Assembly (NCBI GenBank): GCA_002344785.1
Contig: DDUL01000052.1
Location: forward strand, 32,191-96,190
Length of the DNA stretch: 64,000 bases
From: Bdellovibrionaceae bacterium UBA2339
GTDB lineage: Bacteria; Bdellovibrionota; Bdellovibrionia; Bdellovibrionales; JAMPXM01
Direction of reading: 5' to 3'
Made by a program: the position numbers and the translations under genes. Under the pieces are notes generated by a model, which did not search any database, had not been told where the DNA came from, and saw only the letters and a list, made by a program, of their open reading frames with translations. Below are positions 25,813-33,957 of this stretch, in pieces (the stretch's first letter is position 1; each line of letters starts with the position of its first letter).

Positions 25813-27342
25813 ATGGCCAATCTGACGCCTGAACTTGAAAAGTGGCGGGTCAAGATTCTCAAGATCGCGGAAGGCTACGGTCTTGATATGTTTGAGACGA
25901 TCTTTGAGTTGATCACCTATGATCAGATCAACCAATTCGCGTCGTATGGCGGCTTTCCCGTTCGCTACCCACACTGGCGATTCGGTATGGAGTATGAACA
26001 GCTCTCCAAGAGCTATGAATACGGCCTTTCCAAGATCTATGAAATGGTCGTCAACACTGACCCCTGCTACGCCTATCTGATGGAAGGCAATCGCATGGTG
26101 GATCAGAAGTTGGTGATGGCCCACGTTTATGGGCATTGCGACTTCTTTAAAAACAATCAGTGGTTCGCGCCGACGAATCGCAAAATGATGGACGCGATGG
26201 CGAACCATGCCACACGGATTCGCCGATACACGGATCGTTATGGCGTCGATACGGTCGAGGATTTCATCGATAAAGTTTTGTCGCTTGAGAATTTGATCGA
26301 CCGTTATTCACCCTACATCAAAAAGAAGACGGAAAAAGAGCGACAAGACGAAGCGCGCGGCTCGGAAGTATCGCTATTGCGCGTCAATCGCGATTATATG
26401 GACGAGTACATCAACCCGCCGGAGTTCGTGGCATCGCAAAAGCAACGCTTGGAAGATGATGCAAAGCGATCCGCCAAGTTTCCGAGTGAGCCTCAGCGCG
26501 ACATTCTCGCATTTTTGATGCACTACGCACCGCTGAAGAACTGGCAGCAGGACATCATCGCGATCATTCGTGACGAAGCCTACTACTTCGCCCCGCAGGG
26601 CATGACCAAGATCATGAACGAAGGCTGGGCGTCTTACTGGCACTCGAAGATGATGACTCGGGACATACTGAACGATAGCGAAGTCATCGACTTTGCGGAT
26701 GCGCACTCCGGCACCATGGCCATGTCGCCGGGCGGATTCAACCCCTACAAGATTGGCATCGAACTTTTCCGCGACATCGAAGAGCGCTGGAATAAGGGAC
26801 GCTTCGGTAAACAGTGGAATGAGTGCGATGACATTCACGAAAAGGCGAGATGGGATCTGAATCTCGGTCAGGGCCGCGAAAAGATTTTTGAAGTACGACG
26901 GAACTACAACGATGTGACCTTCATCGACGAATTCCTCACAGAGGAATTTTGTGTTCAGAACAAAATGTTCGTCTACAAGTTCAATCGGCGCACTGGGCAG
27001 TATGAGGTCGACACCAAGGACTTCAAAGCCATCAAGCGCCAGCTGCTATTCCAGCTGACCAACTTTGGACAACCGATCATCCAAGTTGAAGACGCTAACT
27101 TCGAGAATCGCGGCGAGCTGCTGCTCACGCATCTCTGGGAAGGCGTCGACATGCAGCCGGACTACATGCGTGAAACGCTTAAAAATGTCGCGGCGATCTG
27201 GGGCCGTCCGGTGAATCTGGCGACGGTGCAAGATGAGCAGCCGATGGTGTTTCGTTGCGAGTCCAACGGTGAACTTTCGGAACACAAGGTCGGCGAAGTC
27301 CAACAGGGCCCGCCTTCGGAAACATCTTCGGACGAATCTTAA
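25813..27342 (+). CDS. spoVR: SpoVR family protein (YcgB-like)
   Basis: 509 residues, typical for SpoVR. Conserved blocks are visible: GGFPVRYPHWRFGMEYEQL, HVYGHCDFFKNN, and NEGWASYWHSKMM. These His- and Glu-rich blocks suggest a metal site, but no activity is established. In Bacillus SpoVR affects spore cortex formation; in Gram-negatives it belongs to the prkA-yeaH-spoVR stress module as here. It starts 3 bp after yeaH. An intrinsic terminator follows 19 bp after the stop. Confidence 0.95.
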   Translation: MANLTPELEKWRVKILKIAEGYGLDMFETIFELITYDQINQFASYGGFPVRYPHWRFGMEYEQLSKSYEYGLSKIYEMVVNTDPCYAYLMEGNRMVDQKLVMAHVYGHCDFFKNNQWFAPTNRKMMDAMANHATRIRRYTDRYGVDTVEDFIDKVLSLENLIDRYSPYIKKKTEKERQDEARGSEVSLLRVNRDYMDEYINPPEFVASQKQRLEDDAKRSAKFPSEPQRDILAFLMHYAPLKNWQQDIIAIIRDEAYYFAPQGMTKIMNEGWASYWHSKMMTRDILNDSEVIDFADAHSGTMAMSPGGFNPYKIGIELFRDIEERWNKGRFGKQWNECDDIHEKARWDLNLGQGREKIFEVRRNYNDVTFIDEFLTEEFCVQNKMFVYKFNRRTGQYEVDTKDFKAIKRQLLFQLTNFGQPIIQVEDANFENRGELLLTHLWEGVDMQPDYMRETLKNVAAIWGRPVNLATVQDEQPMVFRCESNGELSEHKVGEVQQGPPSETSSDES

Positions 27343-27361
27343 ACTCATGTGAATTTGATCG

Positions 27362-27388
27362 AAGCTCTCAGCGTCCTGAGGGCTTTTT
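27362..27388 (+). terminator. rho-independent terminator of the prkA-yeaH-spoVR operon
   Basis: AAGCTCTCAG pairs with CTGAGGGCTT (one G-T pair) around the loop CGTC, followed by TTTTT. It lies just after spoVR and overlaps the last codons of the convergent ankyrin gene. Confidence 0.85.
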
Positions 27389-28660
27389 GGCTGGCAAGGA
27401 AGTCGGTCGACGATCTTTGTTCGACTTGCTTCGCGATGCGGAAGATGAGCTCGGCGGGCGCTTTGCTCGATCATTTGCATCAGCCTTTGTGCGCGACTGA
27501 GTCTCAAGATCTTTTTGTGTCGATCGTGGCGGGGCCGCGACTTTCGGAGCCGCAAGATCCGGATCGATGAGGCTCACGAGTTCTGGATATTGCAGTCGGC
27601 GAGCCAGATCGACTGCGCGCTCGCCCGAAGATCTCATGATCTGCAAATTGCTCTTCGGCGCCAAATATCTCACGACCGGCAAATGCCTTCGAAACACAGC
27701 CCACATCAGCGCGGTTGAGCCCTGCGCATCCAACACATTGGGGTCCGCGCCTTGTGCGATCAACACCTTCACCATGCCGACATCTCCGCGTGCGGCGGCG
27801 ATGTGAAGCGCGGCATAGCCATCGCGTTTGGCCTCGTCCACTTCGATGGCTTTGGCTTGTAACATGTCCCGCACACGAGCTTGATCACCCTGATCAAGTG
27901 CCGAAAAGAAAATTTGCTCAACACTCAAGGTGGGAGGCGGAGGCGCAGCCGGCGGAGCCTCGGCGCTGTCCTCATGGGCGGCTGCAGTCGCGGGTTGAGT
28001 GACCGCCGGTGGCGCAGTTTCAGTTTGCGGCGAGGCGACAGAGGTGGTCGGTGAAGTCGAAGAAGTCGGCGTGGGGCGAATTGCCGATTTGAAGTCAAAA
28101 ATCTGCAAGATCAGCAGCACGAGGACGAGGCCGCCAAGTCCAAGAGTCAGTGGCCGTCGCTGGGACTTGGCCCAGTTGCTGATTCTCGATTTCCAAGGAT
28201 CTTGAGCGGGAAGCTCGAGAGATTCGACGGGGGATTCAAGTTCGAGCGGTGCGGGCAAAGAAGAGTCTGAACGCAAGGGGGCTTGAGGCCGCGACTGCGG
28301 CGGGTGCACAAGCTGGCGGATGTCTTGCGTCTGGGGAAGATCCGGAACTTCCAAAATCTGCACGCCAAAATAATCCGCACCGGCTCGCAGATAAAATTCC
28401 GCGCCGACCGCCAAAGGCAACTCGCGATGTTCGCGCCAAGGGCGCCCGTGTGTTGCGGGATCGACAGCCTCAAAGAGACTGTCTTGTTGTGAGCCCGGAC
28501 GAATCCAACCTTTTCCATTTTCAAATGCGACGGTGAAGGCGATGGGTGCATTGAGATGTTCGGGGCCAATCACGCGGATCGCGCCGACCTCCGTGAGCCG
28601 CAAAAGATAGCGACGTTTGCGCCCATCAGGCCAAAGTAAGCGAATCTTTAAAGAGGTCAT
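27368..28660 (-). CDS. membrane protein with FHA-like N-terminus and ankyrin repeats
   Basis: 430 residues. Residues 1-100 are beta-rich with an FHA-like pattern (IAFTVAFENGKGWIRPGS), though the phosphopeptide loop residues are not clear. A Pro-rich linker leads to a single membrane segment (LTLGLGGLVLVLLILQIF, about 178-195), then a Thr/Pro/Ala-rich stalk. At least two ankyrin repeats follow at about 268-345 (GYAALHIAAARGDVGMVKVL and STALMWAVFRRHLPVVRYL). The tail is basic and Ser/Lys-rich. This suggests a cytoplasmic sensor part and an exported protein-binding part, but direction in the membrane is inferred. It is convergent with spoVR. Confidence 0.7.
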   Translation of the reverse strand: MTSLKIRLLWPDGRKRRYLLRLTEVGAIRVIGPEHLNAPIAFTVAFENGKGWIRPGSQQDSLFEAVDPATHGRPWREHRELPLAVGAEFYLRAGADYFGVQILEVPDLPQTQDIRQLVHPPQSRPQAPLRSDSSLPAPLELESPVESLELPAQDPWKSRISNWAKSQRRPLTLGLGGLVLVLLILQIFDFKSAIRPTPTSSTSPTTSVASPQTETAPPAVTQPATAAAHEDSAEAPPAAPPPPTLSVEQIFFSALDQGDQARVRDMLQAKAIEVDEAKRDGYAALHIAAARGDVGMVKVLIAQGADPNVLDAQGSTALMWAVFRRHLPVVRYLAPKSNLQIMRSSGERAVDLARRLQYPELVSLIDPDLAAPKVAAPPRSTQKDLETQSRTKADANDRAKRPPSSSSASRSKSNKDRRPTSLPAKKPSGR

Positions 28661-28940
28661 CCTGCCCTTCGTCCCTTGATCCCGAGATCATGCTCACGAC
28701 AATGAAAATGACAACGGCAACAGCGTCGCGGAGACATCCGGTCCCCTGACTCGCCCGCCTCTTTCTAGAATGACTCAAATTTTGTCGACGCGCCACTGAG
28801 CTGAAAGCTTCGACGCGCGCAAGTGACTGATCCTGAGCGCCCACGCGGATTGCGGGGCGTTTGATTTGTCATCAAGATAGGGAATTGTAACGAGGCCACG
28901 GCCACGAAATCGAACCTCGACTTCCGTCGAGGGAGAACTT

Positions 28941-29306
28941 TCAGTCCTCGTCGCCCTTTTCGCCGCTCTCAATTTCGTCAAGATCTCCGGCATTCGTCGC
29001 TTCGACTCGAAAGAGCCATCCGTCGCCGAAGTTGTCTTCGAGAATCAGCTGTGGGTTTTCGAGAACCGCGCCATTCACCTCGATCACTTTGCCTTCGACA
29101 GGAGAATAGAGATTCATCGAGCCGCCTTCGGTCTCGATCTCACCGCAAACCTCATCGGGATTCACGTCTTCACCCTCGCTCGGAAGATTGATGGAGGTGA
29201 TGTCGGTCAATTCATCGAGGCCGTCATCATTCACGCCGACCGTGACGGTTCCGTCTTCGATTTGTAGCCACTCGTATCCCAAAAAAGTCTGAAATTCGTC
29301 TTTCAT
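28941..29306 (-). CDS. GcvH-like protein lacking the lipoyl lysine
   Basis: 121 residues, close to glycine cleavage H protein length. The order of elements matches GcvH: an opening strand (GYEWLQIEDGTVTVGV), DDGLDELTDITSINLP, GEDVNPDEVCGEIE, then SPVEGKVIEVNGAVLENPQL and DGWLFRVE. At the place of ESVKA in true GcvH the sequence reads ETEGGSM, so glycine stands where the lipoylated lysine should be. It cannot serve in glycine cleavage. The tail is acidic. It is the last gene of a tight operon of membrane proteins (ATGA overlap with the HTTM gene), and no gcvT or gcvP is near. Function unknown. Confidence 0.8.
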   Translation of the reverse strand: MKDEFQTFLGYEWLQIEDGTVTVGVNDDGLDELTDITSINLPSEGEDVNPDEVCGEIETEGGSMNLYSPVEGKVIEVNGAVLENPQLILEDNFGDGWLFRVEATNAGDLDEIESGEKGDED

Positions 29307-30169
29307 GCCGTCCCTTGTATCATTGTCGTTTCGTCTTCGTCATTTCCGCCCGAGCCGCGCTGCGGCCAAGTCGGTGTCGAAGCTTTTGGCCAAGGTGAAG
29401 TGTAGATCAGCAGAGGAAATAGTAAGGAAAACGGCACGTACAAGACGCTGCGAAAACAAATCAGCATCAACAGCGCGCCGCAGGCGGCGATCGGCCAGGC
29501 CCGTCGAGATAGTGCGGCAACTCCGATTGCAATTTCGCCGACGACGACACTGGGACCCAGCCACGGGCTCAGGCGTTTCTGAAGTAGCCATTGATTCAGC
29601 TCGCGTTGCCAAGCTGAGTGCTGGTCGATGTAGAGAAAGTTCGACCAACGCAGCCAAGCCTCGACCGCCTCGCCACTCCACCACCACGAAAACTGTGACA
29701 GCGCTTTTTGTAGGCCGGCGCAAAGAAACAGAGCCGCGATCAGAAATTGAACGGATCGTCGCGCCCACTCACCCGTGAATGCCAGGAGCCAAAGCGCGAG
29801 CGCGAGAACGGATTCGTCGTGCCTTAAGCCCAGCTGCTCGGTTTTCAAGTGGGAATAGATGCTAAAACTTAAGGCCGAGCCCACGCGAAGTGCGGTGAGA
29901 GTCCCCATTGAAGTGAACCCAGCCCGAAGCTGATCCATGCGAGCAGGCCATCGAGTTCGTCGAGAGGCGAGCGCTGAGGCAACGAGTAGAGTGCAGCCCA
30001 AAAATATCCAAAGACTCAAATCACTCCAAGTCCCAAGACCGCTACGCAAATGACCTTCCAAATGAAGCGTCAAGAGCAGGCTCATCCAAAACCAGACTTC
30101 AAAGCGCAACAGTGTCGCGGAGTCGTGTCGAGGCTCAAGAATTCGTGTTGGGTCAAGACTCGCTCTCAT
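29303..30169 (-). CDS. HTTM-like polytopic membrane protein
   Basis: 288 residues with about seven membrane segments. The pattern of short helices with charged loops (RFEVWFWMSLLLTLHLEGH, LRVGSALSFSIYSHL, LFLCAGLQKALSQFSWWW, GEIAIGVAALSRRAWP) resembles the HTTM domain, the bacterial membrane domain related to vitamin K-dependent gamma-carboxylase. No soluble catalytic domain is attached. Both ends overlap the neighbours by ATGA, so it is translated in step with them. The biochemical role of most bacterial HTTM proteins is unknown, and the family call is made by pattern only. Confidence 0.6.
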   Translation of the reverse strand: MRASLDPTRILEPRHDSATLLRFEVWFWMSLLLTLHLEGHLRSGLGTWSDLSLWIFLGCTLLVASALASRRTRWPARMDQLRAGFTSMGTLTALRVGSALSFSIYSHLKTEQLGLRHDESVLALALWLLAFTGEWARRSVQFLIAALFLCAGLQKALSQFSWWWSGEAVEAWLRWSNFLYIDQHSAWQRELNQWLLQKRLSPWLGPSVVVGEIAIGVAALSRRAWPIAACGALLMLICFRSVLYVPFSLLFPLLIYTSPWPKASTPTWPQRGSGGNDEDETTMIQGTA

Positions 30170-30621
30170 GGCGAGCTCCAGCTCATGACCAATTCGCCGC
30201 GCGCGAGCAAATCCTCGACTTCGATTCGCAATTCACCGTGAGCGTCGACTAAGCCGCTCACTTTTAAAAGTTTCAGGCTTTGGACTTTGCGGCCCTGCTC
30301 GCGTTCGGCGGTCGCGGCCCAGTGTTTCATTCTTGCGAGCACGTGATCTGAAGATCCTTCTTCGATCCAACGCCAAAGCTGCGGATCTTGATAGGCCAGG
30401 CGGTAGGGAGCCAGTTGACGAGGTTTGAGCCATGCGAGCTGTTGGCCGTCCTCGAACATCACAATTGGGATCAGGGCACCGGCCTGATCCGCATCGATCT
30501 GACGCGTGAACATGCCATAGGGGACGAAGGGGAAAAAACGCAGATTGGCGAGATTGGCCGCGATCAGGCCCAGAAAAACCAAGCCGAGAGCCGCGAGACG
30601 AAACTTCGCAAAGCACGGCAT
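30166..30621 (-). CDS. single-pass membrane protein with soluble domain
   Basis: About 151 residues. One N-terminal membrane segment (LAALGLVFLGLIAANLANL, about 9-27) precedes a soluble domain starting FPFVPYGMFTRQ. I do not recognise the domain. Small proteins with a PYGMF-type start after the membrane helix are plausible partners of HTTM proteins, and this one sits directly upstream of the HTTM-like gene with ATGA overlap. The ATG at 30621 overlaps the previous stop (TGATG) and has GAGGGG 7 bases upstream; the longer open frame to 30864 lies within the neighbouring gene. Confidence 0.7.
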   Translation of the reverse strand: MPCFAKFRLAALGLVFLGLIAANLANLRFFPFVPYGMFTRQIDADQAGALIPIVMFEDGQQLAWLKPRQLAPYRLAYQDPQLWRWIEEGSSDHVLARMKHWAATAEREQGRKVQSLKLLKVSGLVDAHGELRIEVEDLLARGELVMSWSSP

Positions 30622-31721
30622 CAACTCGCCCCTCCTCGCGATGGCAGCATGAGAGGCAAAACATGGCGGCGAACTTCGGGCTGCGAAAATCTGTAGATGA
30701 TGGCGTCGTAATAATAGTGAGTGACCGTCAATGCGATCGAAAAGCTTGAAAGCCAAATCCAAATTGGTCCACGGAACTCCGCCCCCCAAGGCGAGTCCGA
30801 AACGACGAGAATTCGCGACAACAACAAAATTGCTGTGATCAAAGAGCCGCCGATCCAGACCCAAGCACTCACCGAGGACTTGCGGTCAGTTTGCGATTGT
30901 TTGTGAATTTGTTGCGTCACCGCCAAGTATTCAAAGCCGTGCACGGCACGTACAAAGGCGAGATAGAGGAGATTGCCGGGTTCGATCACAAAAAATATTT
31001 TGCGCAAATTGAATACGAATTTGTTGCTACTGCGAAGGCCGGGGTGCCGAATGCAGCACCAGAGAGTGCCGATCACTGCGATGGCGATCAGGGCTCGGCC
31101 CGTCTCCGCCACTCGCAAGTAGAAACTTGCTGCGAACTCGAGCTCTCGAAATGAATAGAAGTTCGAAAGGAAAATTCCGACGGTGGCCACCCACATCCAG
31201 CGACGCTCCCAAAGTTCCGAGTTCTGGAGAGCGAGATCCTGCTCGGCTGTGAGGCTTGTGCTTTGTCGAAGCGCTCGATTGTAAAGCAAGCTCAGGCCAA
31301 AGCCCTGCACAATCGCATGATGAGCCGCGAGGCTTCGAAAGACAAAGCCCGCCCAGGCATAGGCGAGTGGCTCGGACGCCGAGAAAAATCCGAAGGCCGA
31401 GGTGAGGGCAATACCAACGAAAATCAGGATGCCCTTCAGGTGCGCGGGGCGAGCCTGGCCGCCGTGGCTTTCGGCGATCGCGCGCCGCACTTCGGGCGAT
31501 CGCCAAATGATGTAGAGAGAAAAAAAGTTGTGAACAACGTTGAGCAGAAACAGATCGCCGAGCAGACGAAGCTGCCAATCGGCACGAAGTCCCAACCCTG
31601 CTAACTCGTAGAGTAAGATGGCGACGAGGGGCAGAAAGCCGGTCGCCAGCACAAACAGCTCCCACCTTGGAGTGAAGATGCGAATCGTTGCGGGTGATGC
31701 GGTCGACGTGGCGCTGTTCAC
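30621..31721 (-). CDS. polytopic membrane protein with conserved-looking histidines
   Basis: 366 residues with about nine membrane segments. I do not recognise the family. Histidines are embedded in or next to membrane helices in short motifs: NVVHNFFSLYIIW, RSLAAHHAIVQGFGL, VRAVHGFEYLAVTQQIH and LTVTHYYYDAIIYR. Such spacing can mark a metal site, as in membrane oxygenases or desaturases, but no known signature fits. It is the first gene of the four-gene operon that ends with the GcvH-like protein. The strong terminator after glnA separates it from upstream transcription, so it needs its own promoter. Confidence 0.65.
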   Translation of the reverse strand: MNSATSTASPATIRIFTPRWELFVLATGFLPLVAILLYELAGLGLRADWQLRLLGDLFLLNVVHNFFSLYIIWRSPEVRRAIAESHGGQARPAHLKGILIFVGIALTSAFGFFSASEPLAYAWAGFVFRSLAAHHAIVQGFGLSLLYNRALRQSTSLTAEQDLALQNSELWERRWMWVATVGIFLSNFYSFRELEFAASFYLRVAETGRALIAIAVIGTLWCCIRHPGLRSSNKFVFNLRKIFFVIEPGNLLYLAFVRAVHGFEYLAVTQQIHKQSQTDRKSSVSAWVWIGGSLITAILLLSRILVVSDSPWGAEFRGPIWIWLSSFSIALTVTHYYYDAIIYRFSQPEVRRHVLPLMLPSRGGAS

Positions 31722-31760
31722 GCTACAAGCTTAGAGGCGAATCGCTGAGGCGTGAAATGA

Positions 31761-31786
31761 AAAAGGGGGCTTGGAAGCCCCCTTTT
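31761..31786. terminator. strong bidirectional terminator after glnA
   Basis: AAAAGGGGGCTT and AAGCCCCCTTTT form a perfect 12-bp stem with a two-base centre, between the glnA stop (minus strand) and the start of the next minus-strand gene. A/T runs on both sides allow termination in either direction. Confidence 0.9.
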
Positions 31787-31839
31787 ATCCAGAAAGTGTT
31801 GAACAGCGGTCGGAAAGTGCAAACAGCCCGAGGCCGCGC

Positions 31840-33252
31840 TTACAGATCGAAGTACAAGTAGAACTCGTAGGGCGAAGGACGCTGCTGCAGCGGAATGATC
31901 TCGCGCGTGTACTTGTAGTCGATCCAAGTTTCGAGCAAGTCCTCGCTGAACACATCACCTTTGCGCAAGAAGGCCGAGCCTTCCTTGAGGTTCTCCAGAG
32001 CTCGGTCCAGTGTCGGCGGCACCGAGGGCACGTTGGCCAGCTCTTGAGGGCTCAAGCCGTAGATGTCTTTGTCGAGCGGATCGCCCGGATGAATTTTGTT
32101 TTGCACGCCATCGATACCCGCCATCAGCAAGGCGGCCAAGCACAAGTAGATGTTCGCCGAGGGGTCTGGCGTGCGGAACTCGATGCGCTTCGCCTTTGGG
32201 TTTGTGCCCGTGTTGGGAATTCGAATCGCCGCCGAGCGGTTGCGATACGAGTAAGCCAATCGAACCGGTGCCTCATAGCCCGGCACCAGGCGCTTGTAGG
32301 AGTTCGTCGAGGGGTTGGTGATCGCGCACATAGCGGGCGCATGCTTCAAGATGCCGCCGATGAAGTACAGCGCTGTATCGGAGAGACCGGCGTATTTGTC
32401 GCCCGCAAACATGTTCTTGCCATCTTTCCAGAGCGACATGTGGCAGTGCATGCCCGAGCCGTTATCGCCATAGATGGGTTTGGGCATGAAGGTCGCGGTC
32501 TTGCCGTGTCGGCGAGCCACGTTCTTCACGATGTATTTAAACCACATCATATTGTCGGCGGTCTCGAGCATCGAATCGAAGCGAAAGTTAATTTCGCCCT
32601 GTCCGGCACTTGCCACTTCATGATGCTGGCGCTCGACTTTCATGCCGGCTTTTTCCAGCTCCAAGCAAATTTCTGTGCGCAAATCATGATGCGTGTCGTG
32701 GGGGAGCGCGGGGAAGTAACCTTCTTTCGGGCGCGGCTTGTAACCCAAGTTCTTGCCCTCATCGCGTCCTGTGTTCCAATGCGCTTCGTCTGAGTCGATC
32801 GAGTAGAACGAGCTATGTTGGTTCGTCTCATAGCGAACATCGTCGAAAATGAAGAATTCGGCTTCAGGTCCGAAGAACGCGGTGTCGGCAATGCCGAGCG
32901 ACTTCAAGTAAGCCAAGGCCTTGCGGGCAATTTGGCGAGGATCGCGATTGTAGGGTTCGCCGGTTTCGGGAACGCAGACATCACAGAGGAGAGAGAGCGT
33001 GGGAACTTCCATGAAAGGATCGATCTTGGCGGTATTCGGATCCGGCTTCACCATCATGTCGGACTCATGAATGTTGCGCCAGCCGCGGATGGAGCTGCCG
33101 TCGAACATGAAGCCTTGTTCAAAGCTTTCGATGGTGAGTTGGTGAAGCGGCATCGAGAAGTGTTGCCACAGTCCCGGCAGATCCACGAATTTCAAATCGA
33201 CCATCTTCACGCCATGCTTCTTCGCGAATTCTAAAACGGATTCCGGTGTCAT
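31840..33252 (-). CDS. glnA: type I glutamine synthetase
   Basis: 470 residues, standard for GSI-beta. Signatures are visible: FDGSSIRGW, the metal-site region EAEFFIFDDVRY, MPKPIYGDNGSGMHCHMSLWKDG, and NPSTNSYKRLVPGYEAPV. The tyrosine in DKDIYGLSPQE lies where the adenylylated Tyr397 is in enteric GS, so activity is probably controlled by adenylylation. The enzyme makes glutamine from glutamate, ammonia and ATP. AGGAG stands 9-10 bases before the ATG. It is followed by a strong terminator; glnB lies 119 bp upstream in the same direction. Confidence 0.98.
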   Translation of the reverse strand: MTPESVLEFAKKHGVKMVDLKFVDLPGLWQHFSMPLHQLTIESFEQGFMFDGSSIRGWRNIHESDMMVKPDPNTAKIDPFMEVPTLSLLCDVCVPETGEPYNRDPRQIARKALAYLKSLGIADTAFFGPEAEFFIFDDVRYETNQHSSFYSIDSDEAHWNTGRDEGKNLGYKPRPKEGYFPALPHDTHHDLRTEICLELEKAGMKVERQHHEVASAGQGEINFRFDSMLETADNMMWFKYIVKNVARRHGKTATFMPKPIYGDNGSGMHCHMSLWKDGKNMFAGDKYAGLSDTALYFIGGILKHAPAMCAITNPSTNSYKRLVPGYEAPVRLAYSYRNRSAAIRIPNTGTNPKAKRIEFRTPDPSANIYLCLAALLMAGIDGVQNKIHPGDPLDKDIYGLSPQELANVPSVPPTLDRALENLKEGSAFLRKGDVFSEDLLETWIDYKYTREIIPLQQRPSPYEFYLYFDL

Positions 33253-33371
33253 GAGTCTCTCCTTTTTGCCACACGGCTTCGTCTGTTGATGTACTTCAAA
33301 ACCAATTCAATTTTTTCACTCTTTAAGGCTCAGTGTTCGTCTCAGCTTCGCGGCCGCAAATCCGCATGGGC

Positions 33372-33713
33372 CTAGGTCAGCGCAGCCTCGTCCTTCTCAC
33401 CAGTCCTAATGCGAAGCGCGCTTTCAACGGCGTAGACAAAGATCTTGCCGTCGCCAATCTTGCCGGTGCGTGCGCTGCGGGCAATGCATTCCACGACTCG
33501 CTCCGCCAGATCATCGGGTACGACGATTTCGATCTTTGTCTTGGGTAGAAAGTCGACGACGTACTCGGCGCCTTTGTAGATCTCAGTGCGGCCCTTTTGG
33601 CGCCCAAAGCCTCGCACTTCGGAAACGCTGACGCCTTCGACGCCGACTTCCGAAAGGGCTTCGATCACGTCGTCGATTTTAAACGGCTTGATGATGGCTT
33701 CGATTTTTTTCAC
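33372..33713 (-). CDS. glnB: nitrogen regulatory protein PII
   Basis: 113 residues when started at the GTG at 33713 (VKKIEAIIKPFKIDDV), the usual PII length; GGAG lies 6 bases upstream. The T-loop reads RQKGRTEIYKGAEYVVDFLP with the tyrosine of EYVVDF in the place of the uridylylated Tyr51. The C-terminal signature TGKIGDGKIFV is complete. PII senses 2-oxoglutarate and ATP/ADP and controls glutamine synthetase adenylylation. The gene is upstream of glnA on the same strand, the common glnB-glnA order. A frame extending to 33806 adds an unrelated N-terminus and is not supported. Confidence 0.96.
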   Translation of the reverse strand: MKKIEAIIKPFKIDDVIEALSEVGVEGVSVSEVRGFGRQKGRTEIYKGAEYVVDFLPKTKIEIVVPDDLAERVVECIARSARTGKIGDGKIFVYAVESALRIRTGEKDEAALT

Positions 33714-33894
33714 GTGGCTCCAAGCATGGACAGCTTGGAACCTCACGTTAGGGATAGCGACTGCAGCTGTCAAAGAAAGCTTGTGTCCTGCGAAAAGATG
33801 TTTCATCCATCTGCTTAGCTCTCAGGAATTTGGCCCGAAGTTGGAGTGACATAGAAACGTGATTCGCAAGGCCCGTGGCCTCGTCCAGAGTCTT

Positions 33895-33940
33895 CGGCTC
33901 GGGCTTTAGAGTAAAAACCCAAGGGCTTTGGCCCGAGCCG
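33895..33940 (+). repeat. 10-bp perfect inverted repeat before trmL
   Basis: CGGCTCGGGC (33895-33904) and GCCCGAGCCG (33931-33940) enclose 26 bases. An RNA stem here would end 17 bases before the preferred trmL start. It may regulate trmL or end a transcript from the opposite strand, though no T run follows. Confidence 0.5.
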
Positions 33941-33957
33941 TCCCGATCGAGGTCGCT

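Noticed and set aside
28775..28993. A 72-codon minus-strand frame overlapping the end of the GcvH-like gene.
   Set aside because: It has a fairly protein-like composition but no ribosome-binding site and no recognisable motif. It could be reconsidered if conserved in relatives. The 280-bp gap 28661-28940 otherwise shows nothing clear.
33714..33957. A sigma-54 promoter was sought upstream of glnB and glnA because nitrogen genes often use one.
   Set aside because: No GG-N10-GC pair with a reasonable consensus was found on the proper strand by eye.
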